34,671 nt of DNA. Source: Alphaproteobacteria bacterium (GTDB lineage Bacteria; Pseudomonadota; Alphaproteobacteria; Sphingomonadales; Kordiimonadaceae). Both the position numbers and the translations under genes were made by a program. Shown one piece after another: positions 8,969-17,762 of this stretch. Every line of letters begins with the position of its first letter. The stretch's first letter is position 1. The DNA lies in NCBI GenBank assembly GCA_021774735.1, contig JAJFIS010000040.1, forward strand, positions 1 to 34,671, in the 5' to 3' direction. A model generated the notes under the pieces. The model did not search any database. It was not told the DNA's origin and worked only from the letters and a program-made list of their open reading frames with translations.

Positions 8969-9874
8969 TTATGGAGTAGGAGCAGGTCCCATTCGGTTCC
9001 TCAGGCCGTGCCAAATGCCTCTGAGAAGCAATTTCATATGCAATAGCCATGGCCGTCCAAGAAATAGTAATTTCATCGCAAGAAATATGAACTTCAGCAA
9101 GCGAGCAAGAAAAAACTTAGGATCTTTGAATATTACTTCTTTCATTAGCTTTACCGCATTGCGGCTTCGGTAGTAGGTGCGAAAGGGACTGTGAACCGCA
9201 ACACCACCAAGAAATTTGATCGGCTGGGTTACCCCTAATTGGTGCTGCATGTGAGCGTTTTTAGCCACGAGCATTTTTAACCCTTTGCGGCGTACCCGCC
9301 AACAAAATTCAATATCAACCATATCAATGAAAAACTCTTCCCGCATGGGGCCGATGATATCCATCAGGGCAATCGCCATGAGCGTGCCTGATGTAATAAG
9401 CTCTGGTACCGTTGCGCTATCTGGCCAGTGCTCATAAGGGCTGTGAACCGCATCTTGCAGACGGTTAGGGCCACTATAATTTGGACCAGCCATGGCGATT
9501 TTGGTAGATAATGGATGGCTTGCCCAGCAACGGACCATTTCTGCAAGGCAGCCATCAGCCAGTTTGCTGTCTTGGTCCATCAGTAATACCCATTCATATC
9601 CCAATAGCTGTGCTTTAGAAATGCCAGCATTCAGGGCGGCTGCAATGCCGCGATTGTTAGGCCATTTAATAGGTGTGCATTTGAGAGTATTCAGCGGTGG
9701 TTGATTGAAAAATCTTTTGTCGCTTGAGCCATTATCCACCACAATTAAGTGGTCTGCCTGAGAGAGGATGGCCGCAGCATTCTCTGACAGATCTGCGTCC
9801 GGATTATACGTCACCATCACCGCGCAAATAGGCTTAGTGTTGTCAGGGGCAGGAATGATTGGCACTTGGGTCAT
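8969..9874 (-). CDS. Glycosyltransferase family 2 (rhamnosyltransferase-like)
   Basis: 301 residues, GT-A fold. The N-terminal nucleotide-binding part has ICAVMVTYNPDADL and LIVVDNGSSD (44-52), then NRGIAAALNAGI and the metal-binding DQD at 100-102 in WVLLMDQDS. The acceptor side contains EEFFIDMVDIEFCWRVRRKG, a pattern shared with bacterial rhamnosyltransferases. The C-terminus is basic and hydrophobic and may touch the membrane. Its start overlaps the stop of the upstream GT4 gene in ATGA, so the two are translationally coupled. Donor sugar is inferred (dTDP-rhamnose) and not certain. Confidence 0.92.
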   Translation of the reverse strand: MTQVPIIPAPDNTKPICAVMVTYNPDADLSENAAAILSQADHLIVVDNGSSDKRFFNQPPLNTLKCTPIKWPNNRGIAAALNAGISKAQLLGYEWVLLMDQDSKLADGCLAEMVRCWASHPLSTKIAMAGPNYSGPNRLQDAVHSPYEHWPDSATVPELITSGTLMAIALMDIIGPMREEFFIDMVDIEFCWRVRRKGLKMLVAKNAHMQHQLGVTQPIKFLGGVAVHSPFRTYYRSRNAVKLMKEVIFKDPKFFLARLLKFIFLAMKLLFLGRPWLLHMKLLLRGIWHGLRNRMGPAPTP

Positions 9875-11004
9875 GACGTATTGGCCTTAGAGGACAGAAC
9901 AATATTTAAAACGTCTAAGGCTTGCGCCCCTATTGCTTTGGGGGCGATTTGATCTCGGGCTTTGTCATTAATCTTTGGCAAATTAGGGGCTTGTCTAGCG
10001 GCTATTATAGCACTGGCGAGGGCCTCAGGGTCTTCCGGTGGAACCAGATGCACCCTGCTTAAAAGGTCATCCGGCAATTCATTCATGGCAGGGCTTTGCC
10101 GTGTAATAACAGGTTTGCCTGTCGCCAAACACTGAAAGACTTTGTTAGCAATTACGCGGGATGCTTTATCGCCAGCAGAAAAAATTCCAAGGCAAATATC
10201 ACTCTCGGAAATTTGTTGGCTTAGGCTTTCATAGGGAATCCATTTTTTCCATAAGATAGTGGCCGCCATGGTGGGGTCATTTAACGCGCTTTCCAGTATA
10301 ATACGCTCTTGACCGTCACCTATTATGGTGAATTGTATATTTTCATGCTTTAATATTTCGGCTGCGGCCAAAATGGTTGCAAGGCCATGCAGTGGGATAA
10401 GTTGGCCGTAAAATAAAACCTCATAGGCTGATGTGTCTTTATCATCCTGCTGGAGGGCTATATCAAAATTCTCACATTCTGCACCAACCCAAACATGGCT
10501 GATACTATCCGATTTTTGGTCAAAGCAATCTTCAAAAAACTGCGCGTGAGCGTTGGTGTCAAGCAGGGTGTGGTCCGCCAGTTTGCAGGCAAATTTATCC
10601 GCCGTGAATAGAGCCTTAGCCGTTAAGCTGGTTGGTGCTGCTAGCTTTCTATCCAATATTGTTGTGTCATAAAGCGACAGGAAAGCATCCCAAACCAATG
10701 GCTTGCGGCGCAGACGGGTCAACAGCCATATGAAGGGCATATCAAATTGGGCCGGATAGCTCACCAAGACCAGATCATGGCTGGGCATGAAGAGATAGCG
10801 CAGTGATAGCAATGGCATAGCAACCAGCCACTTCAGGGAAATCCAAGTTTTTTTTGCAAAATTAAGCTGACTTTTGTCACCGGCACTAGCCCATATATTC
10901 CAGTGGCAATAGTGAATTTGCACGTCATTTTCTTGCAAGCCCTGATGCAATATCCGGGCCCTAGGCATTCCAAGATCACAAGTTCCCCAAATGACTATTT
11001 TCAT
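9871..11004 (-). CDS. Glycosyltransferase family 4 (GT-B)
   Basis: 377 residues, first gene of the minus-strand glycan operon. GT-B enzymes use a nucleotide sugar to extend a glycan on the cytoplasmic face. The N-terminal domain begins MKIVIWGTCDLGMPRARILHQ; the C-terminal donor domain has VLFYGQLIPLHGLATILAA, FTIIGDGQERIILE, and the EX7E-like region SDICLGIFSAGDKASRVIANKV followed by CLATGKPVITRQSP. The acceptor half resembles mannosyl- or glucosyltransferases but does not settle the sugar. The 209-bp divergent spacer upstream should hold the operon promoter and that of the neighbouring methyltransferase-like gene. Confidence 0.9.
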   Translation of the reverse strand: MKIVIWGTCDLGMPRARILHQGLQENDVQIHYCHWNIWASAGDKSQLNFAKKTWISLKWLVAMPLLSLRYLFMPSHDLVLVSYPAQFDMPFIWLLTRLRRKPLVWDAFLSLYDTTILDRKLAAPTSLTAKALFTADKFACKLADHTLLDTNAHAQFFEDCFDQKSDSISHVWVGAECENFDIALQQDDKDTSAYEVLFYGQLIPLHGLATILAAAEILKHENIQFTIIGDGQERIILESALNDPTMAATILWKKWIPYESLSQQISESDICLGIFSAGDKASRVIANKVFQCLATGKPVITRQSPAMNELPDDLLSRVHLVPPEDPEALASAIIAARQAPNLPKINDKARDQIAPKAIGAQALDVLNIVLSSKANTS

Positions 11005-11213
11005 AACGTATAGTTTTCAACTCGTTATTTACTTCACAATGTACAAACTTCGCATTTTCAGCTTGGCCAGTCTAGATGGAATGAAGCAATGCATATTAAT
11101 CTTTGGGGCTGATGTAATATAATAAACTTTCACTTAGCGGTGGTTTTCATGCTTGCACGGATGGGTCTTAAAGGCATAGATTTATTCTTAAAGAAGTAAG
11201 TGGAGATATATCT

Positions 11214-11981
11214 ATGAAATTAACAAAGAAAACAATGTTGGCTGCCAGCCTTGGTGTCGCAGTCATATTTGCACCGATGCAGGCGTTTGGTGAGGATATT
11301 CCATCTTACATTCAAGCTGCGGTCGATAGTAGTGAGCGGCCCAAGGCGGATGTATCCCGTGACGTTGGCCGTAAACCTGCTGCTATTCTTACTTTTGCTG
11401 GCATCAAACCTGGCATGACAATTTTAGATGTGAACTCAGGCAGTGGTTATTATTCTGAAATTCTATCAGTGACAGTGGGGGATGCGGGTAAAGTTTATGC
11501 CCATAACGGCAGTGTATATTGGGACTTTGTTAAAGCGAACATAAAGCAACGTTATGATGGGCGGCTTAGTAATGTGACTTTGGTACATACAGGGCGCGAG
11601 GAAATTGATCTAGCCGAGGGCAGCATAGATGTGGCAATCGCCGCGCTTGCTTATCATGACTATTGGTATGTTCACCCGGCACGCAGTGCTCCGGAAGACA
11701 TCATCGGCATTAACAAAACAGTCCTGAAAGCTTTAAAGCCCGGTGGGCATTATATCATTATCGACCATATTGGCCCCAAGGGCAGCGACGCTGAACTGAT
11801 TAATAGTTTGCACCGGATTGATCCGGCTATTGTTCAAAAACAAATGGAGGAAGCTGGCTTTAGATTACTTGAGACAAGTGACATTTTGCATAATCCAGAT
11901 GATCCAGCGGACGCATCGCCCTTTCGGCAAGGCTTTCGCTTCAAGACCAACCGCTTTGTTTATAAATTTGTGAAAGAATAA
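11214..11981 (+). CDS. Exported methyltransferase-like protein (COG4798 type)
   Basis: 255 residues. A signal peptide covers residues 1-26 (KLTKKTMLAASLGVAVIFA, cleavage near AFG/ED). The mature part has a methyltransferase fold: KPAAILTFAGIKPGMTILDV, a modified motif I DVNSGSGYYSEIL, and AIAALAYHDYWY, a hallmark of the small family of predicted methyltransferases with signal peptides. GGAG stands 10 bases before the ATG. A SAM enzyme outside the cytoplasm is puzzling, since SAM is not known to be available there; members may have another ligand or activity. It stands alone between two divergent or convergent glycan genes, and there is no evident terminator. Confidence 0.85.
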   Translation: MKLTKKTMLAASLGVAVIFAPMQAFGEDIPSYIQAAVDSSERPKADVSRDVGRKPAAILTFAGIKPGMTILDVNSGSGYYSEILSVTVGDAGKVYAHNGSVYWDFVKANIKQRYDGRLSNVTLVHTGREEIDLAEGSIDVAIAALAYHDYWYVHPARSAPEDIIGINKTVLKALKPGGHYIIIDHIGPKGSDAELINSLHRIDPAIVQKQMEEAGFRLLETSDILHNPDDPADASPFRQGFRFKTNRFVYKFVKE

Positions 11982-12020
11982 ACCAAAGCGGATTGATTTT
12001 TATTGGTAGAATAGCTGGGC

Positions 12021-13190
12021 TTATAAAAATCTGTTTGGTGGCGTATAGTTGATTTTTTCATCGGTTTTCATCCAATTTTGTCTAGCGCGCAGTTTGCGGC
12101 CTAACCAATTGGGCAAAATTGCTTTGATGAATTCATCAAAAGCATGGCGAACCAGATACCGTTTGCGGTATTTGAGCAGAATTTTTTCAACCTCGCTGTT
12201 GCCAACACGTCTTGCCAGATCAACGATGTCTTCCAGTAACACCAACGCCGCATGTTCCACGGGTTTTAAAATTTTAAGTCCAATTTTTGCATAGTCATAA
12301 GGCAGAGCGGGGCTTTCCATGCCAAGCAGGTATAAAGCTATACCTGTGCGGACACATTTTGGGCAGGCCCCACAATTATGGCTAGAGCTTTTCCAACATA
12401 CTTGCAACGCGTTTAGCAGGTATGGGTTGCTTGCGATGGCCTCGGTCTTTTCTGTTCGGCTAACTTCCGCCCCTGAATGAATAACCTCTGTTCGGTTTGT
12501 GCTCCACAGCGGGTCCATCAGTGAGTGGCTGCCGTCTGGTTCAAGATGACCATAGGAATAGCCCGACGAAATAATATTCATATCATGGCCAAATAAGGTA
12601 CCAAAAGACGTAATGACGGCACCGTGGGCAAGGTGCCAAGAAACACCGGCATCATGTGTTACATCGCGAATATTGGTCTCTACCGTGATGAGGTTCTTAC
12701 CAAAATGATCAGCAACTTTTTGCTTCTGGGCAATGGTTTTTGGCCAGTGGTCTTGATTCTTCCAGTCGTCAAAACAATTGATCACCAGAATATCGCTGAT
12801 TTCATCCATATATTTATTAAGCGAATGTGACCCGTCTATCCCGCCAGAATAATTGCACAGCGCCCCTTGGACATGGGCTTTGGTCTCTTGTATTTTGGCA
12901 TGGACTTTTATGTGCGTTAGAGCCGGATTCCAGCGATGCATGATATCTTGCACGGCAGACAGGTTTTCTGCGAATGTGGCGGACAGCGGCAAATCATCGG
13001 GCATTTGGATATCACAGCCCCGGTACATCGCGATAGACAGTAAGGGTGCCACAAAAATTTCACCGCGCTTTTCTGGAATAACACGCCCTGATGTGCGGAA
13101 AAATATTTTTTCATCGTTCCAAATTGCGCTCAGCTCTGATCCCCCTTGGGTGGCTTCAAGTGCCGCGTCGTTCAATTGGATTTTCGTCAT
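12021..13190 (-). CDS. PP-loop ATPase-like protein with QueC-like cysteine cluster
   Basis: 389 residues. Residues 115-123 read SGGIDGSHS, a variant of the PP-loop SGGxDS that binds ATP and adenylates a carboxyl or carbonyl group. At 265-279 lies CWKSSSHNCGACPKC (C-x7-C-x2-C-x2-C), very like the zinc site of QueC, which makes a nitrile from a carboxylate with ammonia. The segment DGSHSL occurs twice (119-124 and 219-224). The N-terminal third (1-105) is not recognisable. I know no named function for this architecture. Context among glycan genes suggests it activates a carboxyl group or amidates a sugar, as the PP-loop protein WbpG does in O-antigen synthesis. It diverges from an ATP-grasp gene over a 200-bp spacer. 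Confidence 0.72.
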   Translation of the reverse strand: MTKIQLNDAALEATQGGSELSAIWNDEKIFFRTSGRVIPEKRGEIFVAPLLSIAMYRGCDIQMPDDLPLSATFAENLSAVQDIMHRWNPALTHIKVHAKIQETKAHVQGALCNYSGGIDGSHSLNKYMDEISDILVINCFDDWKNQDHWPKTIAQKQKVADHFGKNLITVETNIRDVTHDAGVSWHLAHGAVITSFGTLFGHDMNIISSGYSYGHLEPDGSHSLMDPLWSTNRTEVIHSGAEVSRTEKTEAIASNPYLLNALQVCWKSSSHNCGACPKCVRTGIALYLLGMESPALPYDYAKIGLKILKPVEHAALVLLEDIVDLARRVGNSEVEKILLKYRKRYLVRHAFDEFIKAILPNWLGRKLRARQNWMKTDEKINYTPPNRFL

Positions 13191-13391
13191 CAGTGCATAC
13201 CCTTGTTACATAACTAATCTAAGCTTTCTGTCAGTATTATAGCTGTTGAAAAACCAACACAGCTTGAATACATTAAGAAACAACTTACCCATGTGTCTAG
13301 CATTAGTTTGTATGACATGAGACAATGTATATTTACAATTCTCTGGTTCAGATTCTTTAGATTATTAACTTGGTAAGCATGAGGGGGAAAT

Positions 13392-14438
13392 ATGAATTTC
13401 AGAAAATGGCTTTTTAAACGTACCTATTTTTGGCGCTATTTTTGGCGGAATGAATTCAATGATAAAAGCGCTGCGGCATTTCCTTTTTGGACACGCATAT
13501 ATTATCTAATTCGCGGGTTTACATCAGAAAGCAGGACTGTTTCAGGCGTTGGCCAAAGCCATCCGCTGTCAACTTATGTTAATGATATTGTATGGGGGCA
13601 TACAATGCAGTTTCTGGCAGGTAACCCAAACATATTTAATGATAAAGAAATTTTTGAAAAAGCAGCAAAAGAAAAAAGTATTAATACGCCTCCTTTATTA
13701 GCCGTGTTTTCTAACCAAGAGATGCGGATTGGCGGTGTAGTGGTTGATGCCTGTACTGGAGTTCATCAATTGCTGGACGATCATGGTGATTTAGTCTTCA
13801 AAATGGCTGTAGGCCATGGTGGACACGGTCTCCACATTGTTACAAAAGAGGCTGGGAAATTTTTGGTGGGTGGTGCTGAGGTTAATATTAAGCAGTGGTT
13901 AGCGCGTTTGGATAAGAAATATTTGATCTATAATAAGCTAGTGAATCACTCTTATGCACAAAACATATATTCAAGATGCCTGAATACAATCAGACTGTTG
14001 ACCCTTTGGGATTACGAAGAGGATTGCCCCTATGTTGCGGCGGCAGTACACCGTTTTGGTGGTGGCACGAGGGGTCCAGTTGATAATGTCACAAAAGGAG
14101 GTGTTCTCGCCAATATTGATCTTGCAACGGGTGTTCTTGGTGAGGTTTGCTTGCCTAGATATGGTAAGCCATTGGAAAGAACGGATTGTCATGATCAGAC
14201 GAACGCTTTAATAACGAGAGTACAGATCCCCTTCTGGGAAGACATAAAAAAAGCATGTCTGCATGCAGCAAAAGAATTTCAGGAAAATCCATTTATTGGA
14301 TGGGATATTGCTGTTTTAGAGGATGGCTTTACGGTTGTTGAAGCGAATGAATCTTCTAATATCTCTATGCATCAGGCGTTTCTGCCCATGCGACTTGATC
14401 CGCTTTTCATTCCATTTTTAAAGCACCATAACATATGA
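13392..14438 (+). CDS. Sugar-transfer-associated ATP-grasp protein (ATPgrasp_ST type), copy 1
   Basis: 348 residues. ATP-grasp enzymes join a carboxylate to an amine or thiol through an acyl phosphate; this subfamily is predicted to act in surface polysaccharide synthesis. Visible are an ATP-binding Lys and glycine loop FKMAVGHGGHG (136-146), LNTIRLLTL (197-205), GGGTRGPVDNVTKGG (223-237), and the metal/ATP site GWDIAVLEDGFTVVEANES (303-321) with D305, E317 and N319. AGGGGGAAAT stands directly before the ATG. The gene is AT-rich compared with grxD next door. It diverges from the PP-loop gene and converges on grxD. It is related to the protein at 22341-23390 but not a recent duplicate. The substrate is unknown. 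Confidence 0.85.
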   Translation: MNFRKWLFKRTYFWRYFWRNEFNDKSAAAFPFWTRIYYLIRGFTSESRTVSGVGQSHPLSTYVNDIVWGHTMQFLAGNPNIFNDKEIFEKAAKEKSINTPPLLAVFSNQEMRIGGVVVDACTGVHQLLDDHGDLVFKMAVGHGGHGLHIVTKEAGKFLVGGAEVNIKQWLARLDKKYLIYNKLVNHSYAQNIYSRCLNTIRLLTLWDYEEDCPYVAAAVHRFGGGTRGPVDNVTKGGVLANIDLATGVLGEVCLPRYGKPLERTDCHDQTNALITRVQIPFWEDIKKACLHAAKEFQENPFIGWDIAVLEDGFTVVEANESSNISMHQAFLPMRLDPLFIPFLKHHNI

Positions 14439-14467
14439 TGCTCTAATTTTTTTGGTGGCATTTAGGC

Positions 14468-14782
14468 CTATTGGGTGACCATTTTCTGTAGCTCGCCGCT
14501 TTCAAACATCTCGCGGATGATATCGCAGCCACCAACAAATTCACCGCCGACATATAGCTGCGGGATGGTGGGCCAATCGCTGTATGCTTTAACTCCTTCA
14601 CGAATTTCTGCATCTTCCAGCACATTATAGCTTTCATACTGTACCTGCAGGTGGGCTAGCACTTGCGCTACTGTGCTGGAAAAGCCACATTGAGGAAACG
14701 TTGGCGTACCCTTCATAAAAAGGACGACGGGGTCTTTTTTAACGATTGTATCGATGCGGTCAAAGGTGGCTGTATCGGTCAT
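14468..14782 (-). CDS. grxD: Monothiol glutaredoxin, Grx4 family
   Basis: 104 residues, a single thioredoxin fold. The active-site CGFS is at 32-35, preceded by FMKGTP and followed by WPTIPQLYV and GGCDIIREM, the glutathione-binding elements of the class. These proteins bind a [2Fe-2S] cluster as a dimer or with BolA, and work in Fe-S transfer and iron sensing. It is 136 bases downstream of bolA on the same strand, and in many alphaproteobacteria the order purL-bolA-grxD is contiguous. The length is normal for the family. Probably co-transcribed with bolA. Confidence 0.97.
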   Translation of the reverse strand: MTDTATFDRIDTIVKKDPVVLFMKGTPTFPQCGFSSTVAQVLAHLQVQYESYNVLEDAEIREGVKAYSDWPTIPQLYVGGEFVGGCDIIREMFESGELQKMVTQ

Positions 14783-14918
14783 AATTTACCTCTTATTGCT
14801 ACGGAAAAGCACGAAGCCATTTCCATATGTGTGTGGCTGTTAGTCATCATGTAATAGAGCTACATGCAAATTCCAACCATTATAGTATGATTTATTGAAA
14901 TTTAGTGAATTTTAAAGG

Positions 14919-15158
14919 TTATTGTTCTTCGGGGACGCTGGTTTGTAGGGCAAGCGCATGTAGTTCGCCGCCCATTTTGCCTTTCAGCGTCGCATAGACC
15001 ATCTGGTGTTGCTTGACCCGCGAAAGGCCTTCAAAACCTTTGAACTCAATATGGGCCGCATAATGGTCCCCGTCCCCACGCAGGTCCTCAATGTTGACCT
15101 TGGCACCGGGCAGGCCTGTTAAGATAAGCTTTTCAAGCTCTGTAATTGGCATGGGCAT
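14919..15158 (-). CDS. bolA: BolA family protein, Grx4 partner
   Basis: 79 residues, the short BolA type. The core has LPGAKVNIEDLRGDGDHYAAHIEF, with the His in the fold's ligand position, then FEGLSRVKQHQMVYATLKGKMGGELHALAL, the family's helix-turn-helix-like signature with conserved FxGxxxxxRHxxVY pattern. BolA proteins bind monothiol glutaredoxin and share an Fe-S cluster; they act in Fe-S delivery rather than as classical repressors. AGGAG stands 7 bases before the ATG. It is separated from purL, its usual upstream neighbour, by more than 8 kb of glycan genes. Confidence 0.95.
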   Translation of the reverse strand: MPMPITELEKLILTGLPGAKVNIEDLRGDGDHYAAHIEFKGFEGLSRVKQHQMVYATLKGKMGGELHALALQTSVPEEQ

Positions 15159-15291
15159 TATCTGTCTCCTAAGTTAAAGTATCACTGGCATGGGACGGCG
15201 GGCAGGTCAATGCAAGATGTATTTATTTCTACATAATATATTGACATTTCACGCTTTAATATTGTCCTCTGACGGAAAGGAGAAATTTCAT

Positions 15292-16233
15292 ATGCAAATG
15301 CCATGTAAACCTAATGTGTTTTTAGTGGGCGCGGCAAAATGCGGCACATCTGCGTTGAATGATTTTTTGCATATGCATCCAGAGATTTTTGCAGCAAAAG
15401 AACCAAATTACCTATGTCGAGACCTTTTCCCCCCAAATGCAAAGTCTTTGAGCGAGGCTGTATATGCTTCTCATTTTCAAGGATGGAGCGGAGAACCCTT
15501 TATCATGGATTCTAGCGTGTTTTACCTTTATTCTGCAACAGCAGCTAAAGATATCAAAAGCTTTAATCCGGACGCAAAAATATTAATTCAATTACGCAAT
15601 CCCTTAGAGGTTTTACCGTCGCATCACAGTCAATTAGTCTTTGAGCAATATGAAAAAATTGAAAGCTTTGAGGCAGCGATAGCAGAGGAAGATAGGCGTA
15701 AAAAGTTAATTAACGGATCAAAAACATGGGGAAATAAGATATTATTATACCGAAATTTTGTACATTTTTCCACTCAAGTAAAACGATACTTTGATGTCTT
15801 TGGCCGCGAAAATGTGCATGTCTCAATTTTTGATGACTATAAAGCAGATATTGAAAAAATCTATGGCTCGGTTCTTGAGTTCTTAGGAGTTAAAGATACA
15901 GAGTTCAAACCCTTCATCGATCTTTCAGACAAAGACAGGCAAAATGCAAATAGAAGCATGAAGAACCAATGGGTTATGACAAATTTTGTCCGCGACCCAC
16001 CACAGTGGATTTCAGTTCCGGCAAAGCTGTTATTTCCCTTAAAGGCCCGAAATAAATTGAAAAAATTTATCAGAGCGAAAAATACCGTTTACCACAAAAG
16101 AGAAGCCATGCCAGATTGGCTATATGAACAGCTCCGCGTGGAATTAACTCCTGAAGTGAAAGCGTTGTCAGCATTGCTGGATCGGGATTTGATGCATTGG
16201 GTTGAGCCTAGAAAAAGGGTGTCAGGTGACTGA
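15292..16233 (+). CDS. Sulfotransferase, PAPS-dependent, 1
   Basis: 313 residues. Sulfotransferases move sulfate from PAPS to a hydroxyl or amine of a carbohydrate or lipid. The 5'-phosphosulfate loop is GAAKCGTSALNDFL (13-26), and the 3'-phosphate site is ILIQLRNPLEVLPSHHSQL with R102 and S110. I chose ATG at 15292 because AAAGGAG lies about 9 bases upstream and the loop then falls at the usual distance from the N-terminus; the frame is open to 15190. It diverges from bolA and overlaps the next flippase by 8 bases. AT-rich, unlike bolA. The acceptor is presumably the glycan made by neighbouring genes. Confidence 0.92.
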   Translation: MQMPCKPNVFLVGAAKCGTSALNDFLHMHPEIFAAKEPNYLCRDLFPPNAKSLSEAVYASHFQGWSGEPFIMDSSVFYLYSATAAKDIKSFNPDAKILIQLRNPLEVLPSHHSQLVFEQYEKIESFEAAIAEEDRRKKLINGSKTWGNKILLYRNFVHFSTQVKRYFDVFGRENVHVSIFDDYKADIEKIYGSVLEFLGVKDTEFKPFIDLSDKDRQNANRSMKNQWVMTNFVRDPPQWISVPAKLLFPLKARNKLKKFIRAKNTVYHKREAMPDWLYEQLRVELTPEVKALSALLDRDLMHWVEPRKRVSGD

Positions 16234-17710
16234 AAACCCTGATAAGCCACTCGGCCAAACCGTTGTTCGTGGTGCCGTTTGGATGGTGGCGATGCGTTGG
16301 TTGATGCGTGGAATTGGCTTTATTAACATTGCATTGCTGGCACGGCTACTTGCTCCATATGACTTTGGCATGGTGGCGCTGGCTTTGCCGCTGCTGGGTA
16401 TTTTAATGGGCATCATGGATGTGGGGGCGCGGATTGCCCTTGTCCGCCATCCACACGCTACTGACACGCACTATCATACCTTTTGGACCATAGGTATCAT
16501 TCAGGCTTCGCTTTGCTGTTTGGGCATGCTGATAGCCGCCCCCTTCGCGGTTGATTTTTACAATGAACCTGCGGTTTTTGAACTTTTCGTCGTGCTGGGG
16601 GCCAGCACTTTGCTGCGGGCTTTTGAAAATGGCTATGTTGTGGCCCTGCAAAAGGATATGCACTTTGGCAAGGATTTCGCCTATAACACTTCGGTGACGG
16701 TCATCCGGGTTGGTATAACCATTGGCCTTGCTTTTTATCTGCGCGATTACCGGGCGCTGTTGTATGGTCACCTTGCGGGAAGCATTGCCCAGGTTGTTAT
16801 CAGCTATCTTATTTGCGGGAACCGCATGTGCCGCTTTTCACTGAAAGCTTTCGACGACCTTTGGGGCGTTTCCAAATGGCTTTTTGTTCAAAATCTCGGT
16901 ATATTAATGTCAGAGCATATTGATAGGTTAATGTTGGGGCGCCTTACGTCACTTGATAAATTAGGTGGGTATACGGTTGCTGCACAAATTGCGGCTTTAC
17001 CATTTGAAGTTCTTTTGGCCCCACTCTCTAGAGTGATCCAGCCAGCATATAGCAAGAAATCTGAAGCAGGAGAGAGCTTATCTCAAGCATTTTTGTTCGT
17101 TCTAAGCGGTCTTTCACATATTTCATCTGCTTGCTACATAGGGCTTGCATTGGTAGCTGAGCCATTCATTTCGCTTGTTTTCGGTACCCAATGGCTTGAG
17201 GCAGTGCCTTATGTTGTTTGGTTTGCCTTAATTTTAGGAGTAATATCCCTTACTAATCCTATAAGGGCCTATTGGATAGGCATAAAATTTATGAAGCTTC
17301 CAGCTTTAGTCACCGTGATAAACGGTGTATTATTGGTAGCAGGAATAGTGCCAGCATTTAATTTGTTCGGTATTATTGGTATAATTTATTGGCGTATGAC
17401 GATAGTTATTATTGAGACTATCATTCGCATTACTCTTCTTCACCATTACCAAGGAATAGATGCCCGCCAAATTTTAATGATTATCATTCGCCCCGTAATG
17501 GCAGCAGTATTTATGGCTGGAATTATTTTATTGTCTCGAGATTATATACAAAGCGATAGCGCTTTTCTTACTCTAGCTCTGAATGCTTTACTTGGTGCAT
17601 TTAGTTATGTGATTGGCGTCATATTAGTTTGGAATTTATTAGGACGGCCAGATGGGGCGGAGAGATGGGTGTTGGAAATAGGCCGTAAAAAACTGCGGAC
17701 TATCCTTTGA
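16226..17710 (+). CDS. Lipopolysaccharide/oligosaccharide flippase (PST-type, WzxC-like)
   Basis: About 494 residues from GTG 16226, chosen because AAAAAGGG lies 6 bases upstream; an in-frame TTG at 16202 lacks such a site. It has about 12-14 membrane segments and the N-terminal family pattern VVRGAVWMVAMRWLMRGIGFINIALLARLLAPYDFG. It differs from the flippase at 5704-6924 and belongs to the longer lipopolysaccharide-export branch. Translation is coupled to the upstream sulfotransferase by an 8-base overlap. Odd point: the first 650 bases are GC-rich (33 of 60 at 16261-16320) and the rest AT-rich (22 of 60 at 17281-17340), with the change near 16880, which suggests a recombinant gene. Confidence 0.9.
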   Translation: MTENPDKPLGQTVVRGAVWMVAMRWLMRGIGFINIALLARLLAPYDFGMVALALPLLGILMGIMDVGARIALVRHPHATDTHYHTFWTIGIIQASLCCLGMLIAAPFAVDFYNEPAVFELFVVLGASTLLRAFENGYVVALQKDMHFGKDFAYNTSVTVIRVGITIGLAFYLRDYRALLYGHLAGSIAQVVISYLICGNRMCRFSLKAFDDLWGVSKWLFVQNLGILMSEHIDRLMLGRLTSLDKLGGYTVAAQIAALPFEVLLAPLSRVIQPAYSKKSEAGESLSQAFLFVLSGLSHISSACYIGLALVAEPFISLVFGTQWLEAVPYVVWFALILGVISLTNPIRAYWIGIKFMKLPALVTVINGVLLVAGIVPAFNLFGIIGIIYWRMTIVIIETIIRITLLHHYQGIDARQILMIIIRPVMAAVFMAGIILLSRDYIQSDSAFLTLALNALLGAFSYVIGVILVWNLLGRPDGAERWVLEIGRKKLRTIL

Positions 17711-17762
17711 TCATTATTTAGATAAATTCACATTATTTGGTATAGATCTTTGGTGTCATTTC

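Noticed and set aside
13971-14192. Small minus-strand open frame inside ATP-grasp copy 1
   Set aside because: Fully inside a well-supported gene, without a ribosome site or homology signs.
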